A stretch of 25,725 bases of DNA from Saccoglossus kowalevskii (lineage: Eukaryota; Hemichordata; Enteropneusta; Harrimaniidae). The notes under the pieces were generated by a model. It did no database searches. It saw only the letters and a program-made list of their open reading frames with translations, and had not been told where the DNA came from. Numbering within the stretch: position 1 is the first letter of the stretch; every line of letters begins with the position of its first letter. This document shows positions 24,401 through 25,725 of the stretch, one piece after another. Both the position numbers and the translations under genes were made by a program. The DNA lies in the NCBI RefSeq assembly GCF_000003605.2, contig NW_003156736.1, forward strand, positions 249,036-274,760, written 5' to 3'.

Positions 24401-25162
24401 TCAGCATTATCACACCCACCAGTTTCAATATCAACTCAACAAATCAATGAGATTCATCGAGAACCGCCTTCTGATATAGATATTGAATCGCTGTGTTACA
24501 ACTGGGAACAGAATCTGTCTGAGTATTGGCCTTACAATACGTTGGACTACGATGAAAGGTGAGTCTCACATTTTCTAATTAAACTACTTTGTTTGTGTTG
24601 AATTTTAGCAAGAGGATTCAGTATTCACGTCTGGCTAAATTCACAAAAAGTTTGGTCTTTGCGAAATTAAAAGAAATTTATTTCATGAAATGTAATGAAT
24701 CGTATTTGCAAGTTTTAATGGAACTAAGTTTTTATCACCATTGCCAAAAATCAAATCATATGAATCACCATTATTTAAATTTTTAATAATATCCACCTGC
24801 ATAAATTATAATGAGGTATATATACAGATCACATTTATTAATGTTGCTACATTTCATGAATCATTAACTAAACAAATTTTTATTTTTGATTTTATTGCAG
24901 TTTTATCACATTTGATCGAGATATTATACATGAAATAAAATCTCCGTTTGGTGTTGAAGGTGAATCATCGATGCAGCTTTCAAACATCGACCTCAAGGTC
25001 AACCTCTCTCAGTGTTGGTGCATGTTGAATACTTTGCTCATTGATGTAAAACCATGGTGTCTTATGGTCAATGAAACACAGCTCGAATTAAAGGTCTTGG
25101 AAGAGGATGAGATCCCTCTAGTGGTGAAACCAGGAAATGTTGTGACGCCACAAAATTTTCAG
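1..25162 (+). CDS. VPS13B: VPS13B orthologue, central part of gene (26 complete exons plus one partial)
   Basis: This entry is the span of a partial gene; its exons are listed separately. VPS13B is a rod-like bridge protein with a hydrophobic groove that moves phospholipids between membranes; in mammals it acts at the Golgi and is mutated in Cohen syndrome. Joining exons A to Z gives one open frame of about 2177 codons that follows the human protein in order (from memory), with near-identical blocks such as SELEDLSASIDIQDVYSKVK in exon G, NDTQETLRFGQV in exon T and EGWGNWRWVEPF in exon U. Exons A to R form the middle of the groove and S to Z enter the VAB adaptor-binding region. The N-terminal chorein domain and the C-terminal part are outside the window. 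A VPS13A/C/D paralogue is unlikely because the matching blocks are VPS13B-specific. The span also includes introns. Confidence 0.95.
486..668 (+). CDS. VPS13B: VPS13B exon A
   Basis: The acceptor is TTTTATAG and the donor is GTAAG. The exon takes one base from the previous exon and ends with one base, G. The product is an acidic, polar loop segment ending in FTFTVQIPKDKDAGD, just upstream of the strongly conserved exon B. Similarity to the human protein is weaker here than in later exons; placement rests on phase, splice sites and the junction with exon B. Confidence 0.82.
669..1345 (+). other. Intron A/B, no gene seen
   Basis: This AT-rich intron holds only short chance ORFs (for example around 930-1130 +). 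I see no repeat family or RNA gene in it. Confidence 0.7.
1346..1540 (+). CDS. VPS13B: VPS13B exon B
   Basis: The exon is preceded by TTTCACAG and followed by GTCAG. It encodes CLLSIHGTSVCVDPILYSWL followed by TYQPSEK, which parallels human LLLSVHGLSV...LLYTWLIYQP. This is a groove strand pair followed by a polar linker (residues HGSKSQEQIHNTSSQ). It begins with two bases completing a codon from exon A and ends with one base. Confidence 0.92.
1661..2014 (+). repeat. 32 bp minisatellite, about 11 units
   Basis: Units begin TTGGTTGAAAGTACCACCTA. Starts are at 1661, 1693, 1725, 1757, 1789, 1821, 1853, 1885, 1917, 1949 and 1984, so the period is 32 except for one 35-base step near the end caused by a 3-base insertion. 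The array occupies most of the intron between exons B and C. Confidence 0.92.
2134..2309 (+). CDS. VPS13B: VPS13B exon C (Ser/Gln/Pro-rich linker)
   Basis: The acceptor is CATGCAG and the donor GTATGT. The first 40 or so codons are low-complexity (Ser, Gln, Pro, Thr, then Lys), typical of the disordered loop that splits the VPS13B groove. The end, MPNIVEIWTIIKQLQVQ, matches the helix-strand transition that in human reads EFIGIVWNAVKRLTLQLE. It ends in phase 0 on CAG. Confidence 0.9.
2568..2805 (+). CDS. VPS13B: VPS13B exon D
   Basis: Encodes VEMNSCSIYLPS, then a variable loop, then VKVISAGHKHISPLQEIPL, almost the same as human IKIISAGHKYMEPLQEIPF. It starts in phase 0 after CTGAAG, an acceptor with a short pyrimidine tract, and ends with one base (G) before GTAAGG. 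Confidence 0.95.
3615..3729 (+). repeat. 23 bp tandem repeat, 5 units
   Basis: Units read ATTGGGTCCGAGGTCAAATT plus GTG, starting at 3615, 3638, 3661, 3684 and 3707, with one to three substitutions between neighbours. Confidence 0.88.
3848..4140 (+). repeat. Dispersed intronic repeat, copy 1
   Basis: This stretch is similar along its length to 12256-12584. Shared blocks, in order, are TGATTTTCC, CATGAAAGAC, GATTTGATTTTGAA, AGCTCAC, TGACGC..CTACGAC, CCTTTGTTT, CA.AATG.G, GCAGTGA and AAAATGGT.TA. No terminal repeats or coding capacity are evident. Confidence 0.78.
4186..4403 (+). CDS. VPS13B: VPS13B exon E
   Basis: Encodes GDKLPWSISFTNFSCYTIL, then YYMVKPMGVTSTLAV, then LGLCLHADMQAVMLNCSHEQ. 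Human has PWTISLHHFSIYTLL, then CLVEPMGCTSTLAV, then VCLHVDLESLEIKCSSP. The acceptor follows a strong TTTTCTTCTTTTCAG tract; the donor is GTAACT; it ends in phase 0. Confidence 0.96.
4589..4996 (+). mobile_element. MITE-like element with internal 38 bp satellite
   Basis: From 4589 (TACTGTAAAATGACTAATTT) to about 4760 it is nearly identical to the element at 25496-25706, including the block from CACTGGGTTTAAATTTC to GTGTTCTATGCTAAATTTT. The 3' terminal part is expanded into a 38 bp array before a degraded end (TTTTTTTCAGTA). It has no coding capacity, so it would depend on a transposase supplied elsewhere. Confidence 0.75.
4748..4965 (+). repeat. 38 bp tandem array, about 6 units
   Basis: Units contain AAGCAAAATTAAAACCCAGT followed by GAGTAATTAATCCACATT. 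The AAGC block recurs at exactly 38-base steps (G at 4752, 4790, 4828, 4866, 4904 and 4942). The related element at 25496 has this segment once only. Confidence 0.93.
5447..5810 (+). CDS. VPS13B: VPS13B exon F
   Basis: Begins VNLIYTLVMTAVSTAKNVLT, matching the human helix LFYELTDIMNKVWSKI. About 70 codons of Ser/Thr/Pro-rich acidic linker follow, then SARISLWMQWTVPKLTVNLY, the conserved re-entry strand (human GRVSLWMQWVLPKITIKLF). The acceptor is ATTCTAG in phase 0; the donor is GTAAGG after one base. Confidence 0.95.
5811..6565 (+). other. Intron F/G with a worn copy of the AAAATGGC repeat family
   Basis: The stretch at about 6150-6280 (TGGATAGATATTATTCATAC ... ATTTTGTTTTAA ... TGTATCTCTGAT) resembles the array at 22343-23060. 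AAAATGGCTGATCGATTCAG at about 6479 is another fragment. No gene is seen. Confidence 0.5.
6566..6680 (+). CDS. VPS13B: VPS13B exon G
   Basis: Encodes SELEDLSASIDIQDVYSKVK, differing from human SELEDLSASVDVQDVYTKVK at three conservative positions, the strongest match in this part of the gene. It begins with two bases after TTTTTTTTAAAG and ends with two bases (AG) before GTATCA. Confidence 0.96.
6882..7805 (+). CDS. VPS13B: VPS13B exon H (largest exon)
   Basis: This 924-base exon encodes, in order, GVLFSCTEKINR, FLSVTFTSALSKSVRQKMFG, IQPYDIVLWCPTIVTALGIF, a basic Ser/Lys/Arg-rich loop, NLPLLYVNMSEFRLFVPSG, HADNPLSRLVLKKDIYRHA, PGSEVEDRQYQLDISG and QNPALEWN. All of these follow human VPS13B in order. 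The first codon is split AG|T across the junction with exon G, and it ends with AG before GTACAA. The acceptor tract is a long T run then TTTCGCAG. Confidence 0.97.
7806..8147 (+). other. Intron H/I with twin acceptors
   Basis: No gene is present. Two near-identical acceptors lie at its 3' end: TTTTTTTTTGCAG|GAAAAA (AG at 8102-8103) and TTGTTCTGCAG|GAAAAG (AG at 8146-8147). Only the second keeps the frame. Confidence 0.75.
8148..8262 (+). CDS. VPS13B: VPS13B exon I
   Basis: Encodes LNPVVLGFDVRIVAAPAVM, parallel to human LTPVLTDFSVRITGAPAVI. The start at 8148 was chosen over 8104 because it joins the AG of exon H in frame and avoids a frame change of 44 bases. It ends in phase 0 (GAG) before GTAAGA. 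Confidence 0.93.
8263..8671 (+). other. Intron I/J, nothing seen
   Basis: AT-rich; no repeats, RNA genes or ORFs with recognisable features. Confidence 0.7.
8672..9419 (+). CDS. VPS13B: VPS13B exon J
   Basis: Encodes CGHSLEINMTTDMEVYLSTE (human CGHSLEVNITTNLDFFLSVA), a loop with DDSGIGSESS (human DSGIGSDS), VSFTPFDVLLTAGKLSVLLY, a long Ser/Lys-rich basic loop, then LYTVFSQPHTIFSIEQRQQR and VELSCYDFTVRGVAANY. The DSGIGS motif resembles a beta-TrCP phosphodegron (DSGxxS); that is a motif match only. It ends with one base before GTACTG. Confidence 0.96.
9420..9916 (+). other. Intron J/K with fragments of the dispersed AAAATGGC family
   Basis: Stretches at about 9580-9670 (AAAATCAAGTATTTCTGACC, GGACATATTTCGTTCAA) and about 9775-9795 resemble parts of the 22343-23060 array (AAAATCAAGCATTTCT, GGATATTGTTCAAACTTGG). 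The fragment CAGATTCAAAATGACTC (about 9884-9900) lies just before the exon K acceptor. Confidence 0.5.
9917..10054 (+). CDS. VPS13B: VPS13B exon K
   Basis: Encodes KILPDPSDYGVQWLETCQGE, PDPKTGILPSLYTLTVNDFM and FKPG, matching human KTLPEALDYCTVWLQTVPGE followed by SGIPPSFITLQIKDFLNGP. The acceptor is ATTTTTCAG and the donor GTAACT. It carries no start codon, so it is easy to overlook as an isolated ORF. Confidence 0.94.
10055..10679 (+). other. Intron K/L, nothing seen
   Basis: AT-rich with no recognisable gene; the ORF at 10179-10415 + looks like chance. Confidence 0.65.
10680..11204 (+). CDS. VPS13B: VPS13B exon L
   Basis: Encodes ARPLKLNLSITKVDEVMEFL (human SKPLKANLSFTKLDQINLFL), about 100 codons of variable loop, then DTVLFQACEFVVVVATVPHP and FSLGNMSGEMSVKSKSNG (human LASLSNLNGSLSVKATQK). 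The acceptor TACCTGAAG has a moderate pyrimidine tract. It ends with one base before GTAATT. Confidence 0.95.
11205..11654 (+). other. Intron L/M, nothing seen
   Basis: AT-rich; overlapping short ORFs around 11202-11471 lack recognisable features. Confidence 0.65.
11655..11944 (+). CDS. VPS13B: VPS13B exon M
   Basis: Encodes NLNEIALKTSLQHKSRPLIG (human SINDFLLKTSLKERSRILIG), ADWCMHSGSDEKLNLPKIAF (human AKWCKHSGNPG...SIPKISI), CGLIQLQIGLAQFNCIEMMM and KHVTEYLEKSRKITG. The donor is GTAGGG. It ends in phase 0, which permits splicing either to exon N or to copies in the array downstream. Confidence 0.95.
11945..12793 (+). other. Intron M/N with dispersed repeat copy
   Basis: Holds the second copy of the dispersed element (12256-12584) with an internal C13A14 homopolymer block (12431-12457). 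No gene is seen. Confidence 0.7.
12256..12584 (+). repeat. Dispersed intronic repeat, copy 2
   Basis: Related along its length to 3848-4140, in the same orientation. It differs by a C13A14 block inserted after CATGGAAATG and by small indels. The best-conserved part is TGACGCCACTACGACGCTAT through GCAGTGAACGGAAAATGGTT. Confidence 0.78.
12794..12935 (+). CDS. VPS13B: VPS13B exon N
   Basis: Begins in phase 0 after GTTGTAG with a Lys/Asp/Ser-rich linker, then SSTDDLRVGTFQYITDK (human QSSDDLRTGLFQYVQD). It ends with one base, G, before GTAGGT. Its last 50 or so bases and donor are the founder of the tandem array that follows; the 5' part, from 12794 to about 12880, is not duplicated. Confidence 0.93.
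12976..13042 (+). CDS. VPS13B: Candidate alternative micro-exon N2
   Basis: These 67 bases lie between CCCCCCAG and GTAAGT. Read from phase 0, as exon M supplies, it gives FTIIVLSTDDLRVGTFQYIT, then DK, and leaves one base, exactly as exon N does before exon O. It could therefore substitute for exon N, replacing the linker with FTIIVL. Added after exon N it shifts frame and reads TGA within nine codons. Use is inferred only. Confidence 0.35.
13092..13158 (+). CDS. VPS13B: Candidate alternative micro-exon N3
   Basis: The same 67-base arrangement as N2: CCCCTCCCCAG acceptor with a longer C-rich tract, open phase-0 frame, GTAAGT donor. The encoded peptide is the same as N2. Splicing use is unproven. 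Confidence 0.35.
13210..13276 (+). CDS. VPS13B: Candidate alternative micro-exon N4
   Basis: Same arrangement, 67 bases, GTAAGT donor. One base change (ATCGTA to ATCATA) alters the peptide to FTIIILSTDD, so it would differ from N2 and N3 by one residue. Splicing use is unproven. Confidence 0.33.
13331..13397 (+). CDS. VPS13B: Candidate alternative micro-exon N5
   Basis: Same arrangement, 67 bases, CCCTTCCCAG acceptor and a GTGAGT donor in place of GTAAGT. Open in phase 0. Splicing use is unproven. Confidence 0.33.
13445..13511 (+). pseudogene. Sixth micro-exon copy with lost donor
   Basis: It has the CCCCAG acceptor and 67 bases of exon-like sequence, but the junction AAAG|GTAAG has become AAAA|ATAAG, so the GT is gone. 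It cannot act as a normal internal exon. Confidence 0.7.
13597..13781 (+). CDS. VPS13B: VPS13B exon O
   Basis: Encodes NEIVFCSYSPDSLGTMTWCY and KEPRVLTYVAVTPVPFTTSV, matching human YEVLFYNETEDCPGMMLWRY and PEPRVLTLVRITPVPFNTTE. It needs one incoming base, as supplied by exon N or any array copy. The acceptor is ATTTTATAG, the donor GTAAAG, and it ends in phase 0. Confidence 0.96.
14478..14690 (+). mobile_element. MITE-like element, TACTGTA type, full length
   Basis: Left end TACTGTAGAATACTTTATTT followed by TCGCTTGGAAT; the right end, read on the minus strand, is TACTGTGGAATACTTTATTT followed by TCGCTGGAAT. The terminal inverted repeats therefore span about 30 bases, with further internal inverted copies of TTTCGCTG. 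Both ends are TA, consistent with a TA target site. 213 bases, non-coding. Confidence 0.85.
14790..14966 (+). mobile_element. MITE-like element, TACTGTA type, degraded
   Basis: Matches 14478-14690 through the middle (TTTACATTCAACTCATCAAA, AATCAGTGAAAATAAA) and at the right end (AAGTATTTTACAGTA). The left end is eroded (AATACTTTTTCACTTGG). Confidence 0.7.
15142..15335 (+). CDS. VPS13B: VPS13B exon P
   Basis: Encodes IPCTMEYWDNLKKSFVVYKQ, VKLPDIKDATTANENIAAEM and WRVVLHSGNYQEDD, parallel to human VPCSLEYWDELQKVFVAFRE, LQLPDINL and SDLWRIVLNSS. The acceptor is CCGCTCCTAG. The donor GTAATT follows two bases, TT, which join A of exon Q to give Leu. Confidence 0.95.
15336..15937 (+). other. Intron P/Q with G-rich tract near its donor
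   Basis: A four-run G tract lies 31 bases after the donor (15367-15387). A short TATATA microsatellite lies at about 15869-15887. No gene is seen. Confidence 0.65.
15367..15387 (+). other. G-quadruplex-type motif in intron P/Q
   Basis: Four G runs (4, 3, 4 and 5 long) with loops of 1, 2 and 2 bases lie on the transcribed-RNA strand, starting 31 bases after the exon P donor. Folding would be expected from this pattern; any effect on splicing is a guess. Confidence 0.6.
15938..16125 (+). CDS. VPS13B: VPS13B exon Q
   Basis: Encodes DDDTSSVHAFTDEPPISPMA and LAASMRVDSCFAAKFVPAFS, matching human STCDPLVTPTALAACTRVDS followed by CFTPWFVPSLCVSFQF. The acceptor is TTTGGTTTCCAG and the donor GTGAGT after one base. 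Confidence 0.96.
16126..16725 (+). other. Intron Q/R, nothing seen
   Basis: Very AT-rich with A and T runs; no repeat family, ORF or RNA gene noticed. Confidence 0.7.
16726..16862 (+). CDS. VPS13B: VPS13B exon R
   Basis: Encodes ASPVKLDPYEFDGTAPVDQE, FMVVTLEGPSALVNCWRGDN and TRTHIQ, in the place of human SELEYMIVSFREPHMYLRQW. The acceptor is CCGCTATAG; the donor GTAGGT is followed closely by a G12 run. It ends in phase 0. Confidence 0.92.
17168..17368 (+). CDS. VPS13B: VPS13B exon S
   Basis: Encodes CDLLEYRNLTMQSVIETFDM (human CKLLECRNVTMQSVVKPFSI), then EPVFVKIAQSAVHTLNLAVQ (human DSVFVNLGQHVVHSLNTAIQ). It is phase 0 at both ends, with a CTTCCAG acceptor and GTAGAG donor. It marks the end of the groove segment before the VAB region. 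Confidence 0.96.
17369..18036 (+). other. Intron S/T with GTCCCCGT hairpin repeat
   Basis: A repeat from about 17625 to 17820 opens with a perfect hairpin GTCCCCGT-TCGG-ACGGGGAC (17628-17647) and runs on to AAAATGGCCGACTGGCAGCC. A partial copy is in the next intron at 18305-18447. Confidence 0.75.
17628..17820 (+). repeat. Dispersed repeat of the CCCGTTCGGAC / AAAATGGCCGACTGGC family
   Basis: Shares CCCGTTCGGACG, GGGGACTTATAAT, CCGTGCGTC, GTCCGGAGTCATATCTCAGA and GGCAGCCATCTTGTTTTTTG with 18305-18447. The second copy lacks about 60 internal bases. It has no coding capacity. Confidence 0.8.
18037..18198 (+). CDS. VPS13B: VPS13B exon T (start of VAB region)
   Basis: Encodes YVICNDTQETLRFGQVSTDE and KMHAYSWRTHKS, nearly the same as human FVICNDTQETLRFGQVDTDE and HQYSWRSHKS. 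The Asn of NDT fits the invariant Asn that marks repeats of the VPS13 adaptor-binding domain (family knowledge). Phase 0 at both ends, TTTTTCAG acceptor, GTAATT donor. Confidence 0.97.
18305..18960 (+). repeat. Cluster of AAAATGGCC-type repeat copies
   Basis: Four successive variants occur: AAAATGGCCATCTGGCAGCC (about 18412), AAGATGGTCGACTGGCAGGC (about 18643), GGATGGCCGATTGACAGCC (about 18795) and AAAATGGCCGAATAACGGC (about 18911). Between them come GTCAGTTTTCATTCAAATTT (twice) and ATACATGTTAGGATACATGT-like stretches, so units of about 150-230 bases repeat imperfectly in tandem. Confidence 0.72.
19010..19560 (+). repeat. Related GC-richer segments in direct and inverted order
   Basis: CGCGACAACCCCTCCGCTTT (about 19035-19054) and TACGCAGGTAACGACCCTCC (about 19529-19548) resemble the reverse complement of AAAGCGAGGGAGTCGTCACC at about 19403-19422. 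This looks like an element of about 410 bases with inverted ends plus a third end nearby. Boundaries are uncertain. Confidence 0.5.
19771..20062 (+). mobile_element. Possible small inverted-repeat element
   Basis: Perfect 12-base inverted ends, AGCTCTGCTGTC (19771-19782) and GACAGCAGAGCT (20051-20062), bound 292 bases. The left end also folds on itself through TCATC-AAAA-GATGACAGAGCT. No ORF of note. A transposon origin is an inference from the ends. Confidence 0.5.
20232..20387 (+). CDS. VPS13B: VPS13B exon U
   Basis: Encodes LHVCIEGWGNWRWVEPFNID and TIRTIQHKGKAATLFVKVKQ, matching human LHICIEGWGNWRWSEPFSVD and FIRTIQYRGRTASLIIKVQQ. The GWGNWRW block is a hallmark of the SHR-BD/VAB region. 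Phase 0 both ends; CATTTTCAG acceptor; GTGAGT donor. Confidence 0.97.
20388..21158 (+). other. Intron U/V with a long fold-back
   Basis: Contains the fold-back at 20687-20810 (listed separately); otherwise AT-rich with no gene. Confidence 0.7.
20687..20810. repeat. Fold-back (long imperfect hairpin)
   Basis: The left arm runs TAGAGTGGAATCGTTTGAAA ... GAAACCTCAAAAACA; the right arm, read on the minus strand, is TAGAGTAGAACTGCTAGAAA ... GAAACCTCAAAAAACA. Arms of about 50 bases enclose a short A/T-rich loop. Confidence 0.8.
21159..21422 (+). CDS. VPS13B: VPS13B exon V
   Basis: Encodes VIISGRQWFSSRLTKDLEVQ (human IIICGRQIICSYLSQSIELK), then LPAKTSIPSCIIEDEAVTGV, VRLSDVSCDWSEQF and SGEMSKTCTLIK. 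It lies in the VAB region. Phase 0 both ends; TTTGTAG acceptor; GTAACA donor. Confidence 0.94.
21423..22011 (+). other. Intron V/W with 13-base inverted repeat
   Basis: A perfect 13-base inverted pair ATTTTTGAGGCAA (21609-21621) and TTGCCTCAAAAAT (21693-21705) forms a hairpin-capable unit of 97 bases. Downstream, about 21716-21810, is a short coding-like stretch (DELIALCELDFTF) interrupted by a stop; I do not assign it. Confidence 0.6.
22012..22080 (+). CDS. VPS13B: VPS13B exon W (23 codons)
   Basis: A small exon of 69 bases encoding IPCTGKKHIYIWCRLFTDNQ and QRL, matching human VPSSNSSIIYVWCTVLTLEP ... QQRM. Phase 0 at both ends; CTTTCAATCAG acceptor; GTAAGT donor. It is not visible as a standalone ORF and was found by the family match. 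Confidence 0.95.
22308..23257 (+). mobile_element. Possible composite element with TACTGTA-type ends
   Basis: The left end TGTAAAATACTTTATTTTAG (22310 on) pairs with the right end, whose reverse complement begins TACTGTGAAATACTTTACTT (from 23257). Between them lie tandem 280 bp repeats. It may be a MITE that gained internal repeats, or two separate half-elements. Confidence 0.45.
22343..23060 (+). repeat. Imperfect tandem repeat, unit about 280 bp
   Basis: AGTGCCATATCTCTG-like starts occur at 22343, 22633, 22906 and (shortened) 23009. Each unit includes ATTCATTATACATCATGTCA, AAATGGCCAAATGGTGGCCA, CATCAAAATCAAGCATTTCT and GGCGGCCATTTTGTTTTAAT-like blocks. Confidence 0.85.
23454..23649 (+). 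mobile_element. MITE-like element, TACTGTA type, full length
   Basis: Left end TACTGTAAAATACTTTATTT; right end ...CTAAGTATTTCACAGTA. The internal TTGACATTCAACTCGCCAAA and AATCAGTGAAAATAAATTCC blocks match 14478-14690. 196 bases. Confidence 0.85.
23686..23861 (+). CDS. VPS13B: VPS13B exon X
   Basis: Encodes VLFSPLFVVRSHLPRPVVMN (human IVFSPLFIMRSHLPDPIIIH), then NISLYDLEPDIWHYVTFQLR (human KPLQNIEPDLVHHLTFQAR). The acceptor is TTTTTGTTACAG. It ends with two bases (AG) before GTCAGT. Confidence 0.97.
23862..24393 (+). other. Intron X/Y, nothing seen
   Basis: T-rich runs; no recognisable repeat family or gene. Confidence 0.7.
24394..24558 (+). CDS. VPS13B: VPS13B exon Y
   Basis: Encodes PPVSISTQQINEIHREPPSD, then LSEYWPYNTLDYDER, matching human VPISTSLIKQIATKV and LQPIWPYNKKDSDR. 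The first codon is split AG|T and it ends with AG before GTGAGT. Acceptor ACATATAG. Confidence 0.95.
24559..24900 (+). other. Intron Y/Z, nothing seen
   Basis: AT-rich; only short chance ORFs. Confidence 0.7.
24901..25162 (+). CDS. VPS13B: VPS13B exon Z (last complete exon in window)
   Basis: Encodes LLIDVKPWCLMVNETQLELK (human LLIELLPWALLINESKWDLW), then VVKPGNVVTPQNFQ (human LQVPAGKIIIPPNFQ). The Asn of NET fits another VAB-repeat invariant Asn (inference). Acceptor TTTTATTGCAG; donor GTAATT; phase 0. The gene continues beyond the window. Confidence 0.96.
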
Positions 25163-25284
25163 GTAATTCTTTTCATCAGATTCCTGTTTCTTATTGCAAA
25201 TGTTCAAGATTTTTTTCAGATGTGAGTCACAGAGATCCAGCGCTATTTATTAGAGACCAAAACTGTGTTGTGGGAAAAATATAT

Positions 25285-25478
25285 TACTGTAAAATACTTT
25301 ATTTTAGCTGGAATAAGTTTTCACTGAAAAGACTTTTTGGATGATTTGTATGGAGTTTATTTTACTGATTCTTGATGAATTGAATGTAAAATATAAGAAA
25401 AAATGTATATTCGCTGGATTATATTTTCACTGAATTATCTACTCAGTGAAAATAGCGAAAATAAAGTGTTTTACAGTA
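25285..25478 (+). mobile_element. MITE-like element, TACTGTA type, full length
   Basis: Left end TACTGTAAAATACTTTATTT; the right end read on the minus strand is TACTGTAAAACACTTTATTT followed by TCGCTATTTTCACTGA. 194 bases, non-coding. Confidence 0.85.
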
Positions 25479-25495
25479 TTGAGTAGGTTATCTTG

Positions 25496-25706
25496 TACTG
25501 TAAAATTACTAATTTTCACTGGGTTTAAATTTCGCTGATTTACCATTTCAGGCATATTCAGTGGGTTTTAAATTCACGGTTTTATCATTTAGATAATGTG
25601 TTCTATGCTAAATTTTACATATTCACTGGGTTTTAATTTAGCGCATTTTCCAGTCAGCGAAAGAAGCAAAATTAAAACCCAGTGAATAATTAATCTATTT
25701 ACAGTA
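25496..25706 (+). mobile_element. MITE-like element, CACTGGG subtype, intact copy
   Basis: Left end TACTGTAAAATTACTAATTT then TCACTGGGTTTAAAT; the right end read on the minus strand is TACTGTAAATAGATTAATTA then TTCACTGGGTTTTAA. It is the single-unit counterpart of the expanded element at 4589-4996 and differs from it at only a few positions in their shared part. Confidence 0.85.
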
Positions 25707-25725
25707 ACTATTTTTGACTCCCATG

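Larger units (their letters stand above)
25163..25725 (+). other. Start of next intron with two MITE-like elements back to back
   Basis: The elements at 25285-25478 and 25496-25706 are listed separately. No further exon is seen before the window ends. Confidence 0.75.

Noticed and set aside
1-25725. Bacterial-type features, CRISPR arrays, tRNA or rRNA genes
   Set aside because: The tandem repeats have no spacer pattern, the gene is spliced, and no tRNA cloverleaf or rRNA sequence was noticed by eye.

Overview
The window is animal nuclear DNA. It carries the middle of one large, intron-rich gene on the + strand, and every supported coding piece belongs to that gene. The product is the orthologue of VPS13B (the Cohen syndrome protein COH1), a very large bridge-like lipid-transfer protein of the Golgi. 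Twenty-six complete exons (A to Z) lie between 486 and 25162. Together they total 6530 coding bases, about 2177 codons. All have AG/GT borders and every exon-exon phase joins correctly. A probable end of one more exon sits at 1-56. Neither the start codon and N-terminal chorein domain nor the stop codon and C-terminal ATG2_C/PH region is in the window. Family identification rests on long stretches collinear with the human protein as I remember it. No database search was run.

The exons code for the central groove-forming rod (A to about R) and then for the beginning of the VPS13 adaptor-binding (VAB/SHR-BD) region (S to Z). Disordered, Ser/Thr/Lys-rich linkers fall in exons C, F, H, J, L and N. 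Introns are AT-rich, mostly 150-2000 bases long, and full of repeats: minisatellites (32, 38 and 23 bp units), small terminal-inverted-repeat elements ending in TACTGTA/TACAGTA (MITE-like, possibly TA-inserting), a dispersed family built around a palindromic AAAATGGCCGACTGGC core, and several fold-back sequences. Exon density, intron style and repeat load suggest an invertebrate metazoan, probably marine. I cannot resolve the phylum.

The most unusual structure is at 12880-13553. The 3' end of exon N with its splice donor has been amplified into a tandem array. Copies 2-5 each have a C-rich tract, an acceptor AG, exactly 67 exonic bases and a GT donor. Any one of them could replace exon N in frame between exons M and O, so the array could be a young cluster of mutually exclusive exons. 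Including a copy after exon N instead gives an immediate stop. A second array at 1-420 (79 bp units) also multiplies an exon end plus donor, but without acceptors. No RNA genes, CRISPR arrays, promoters or second protein-coding genes could be supported.
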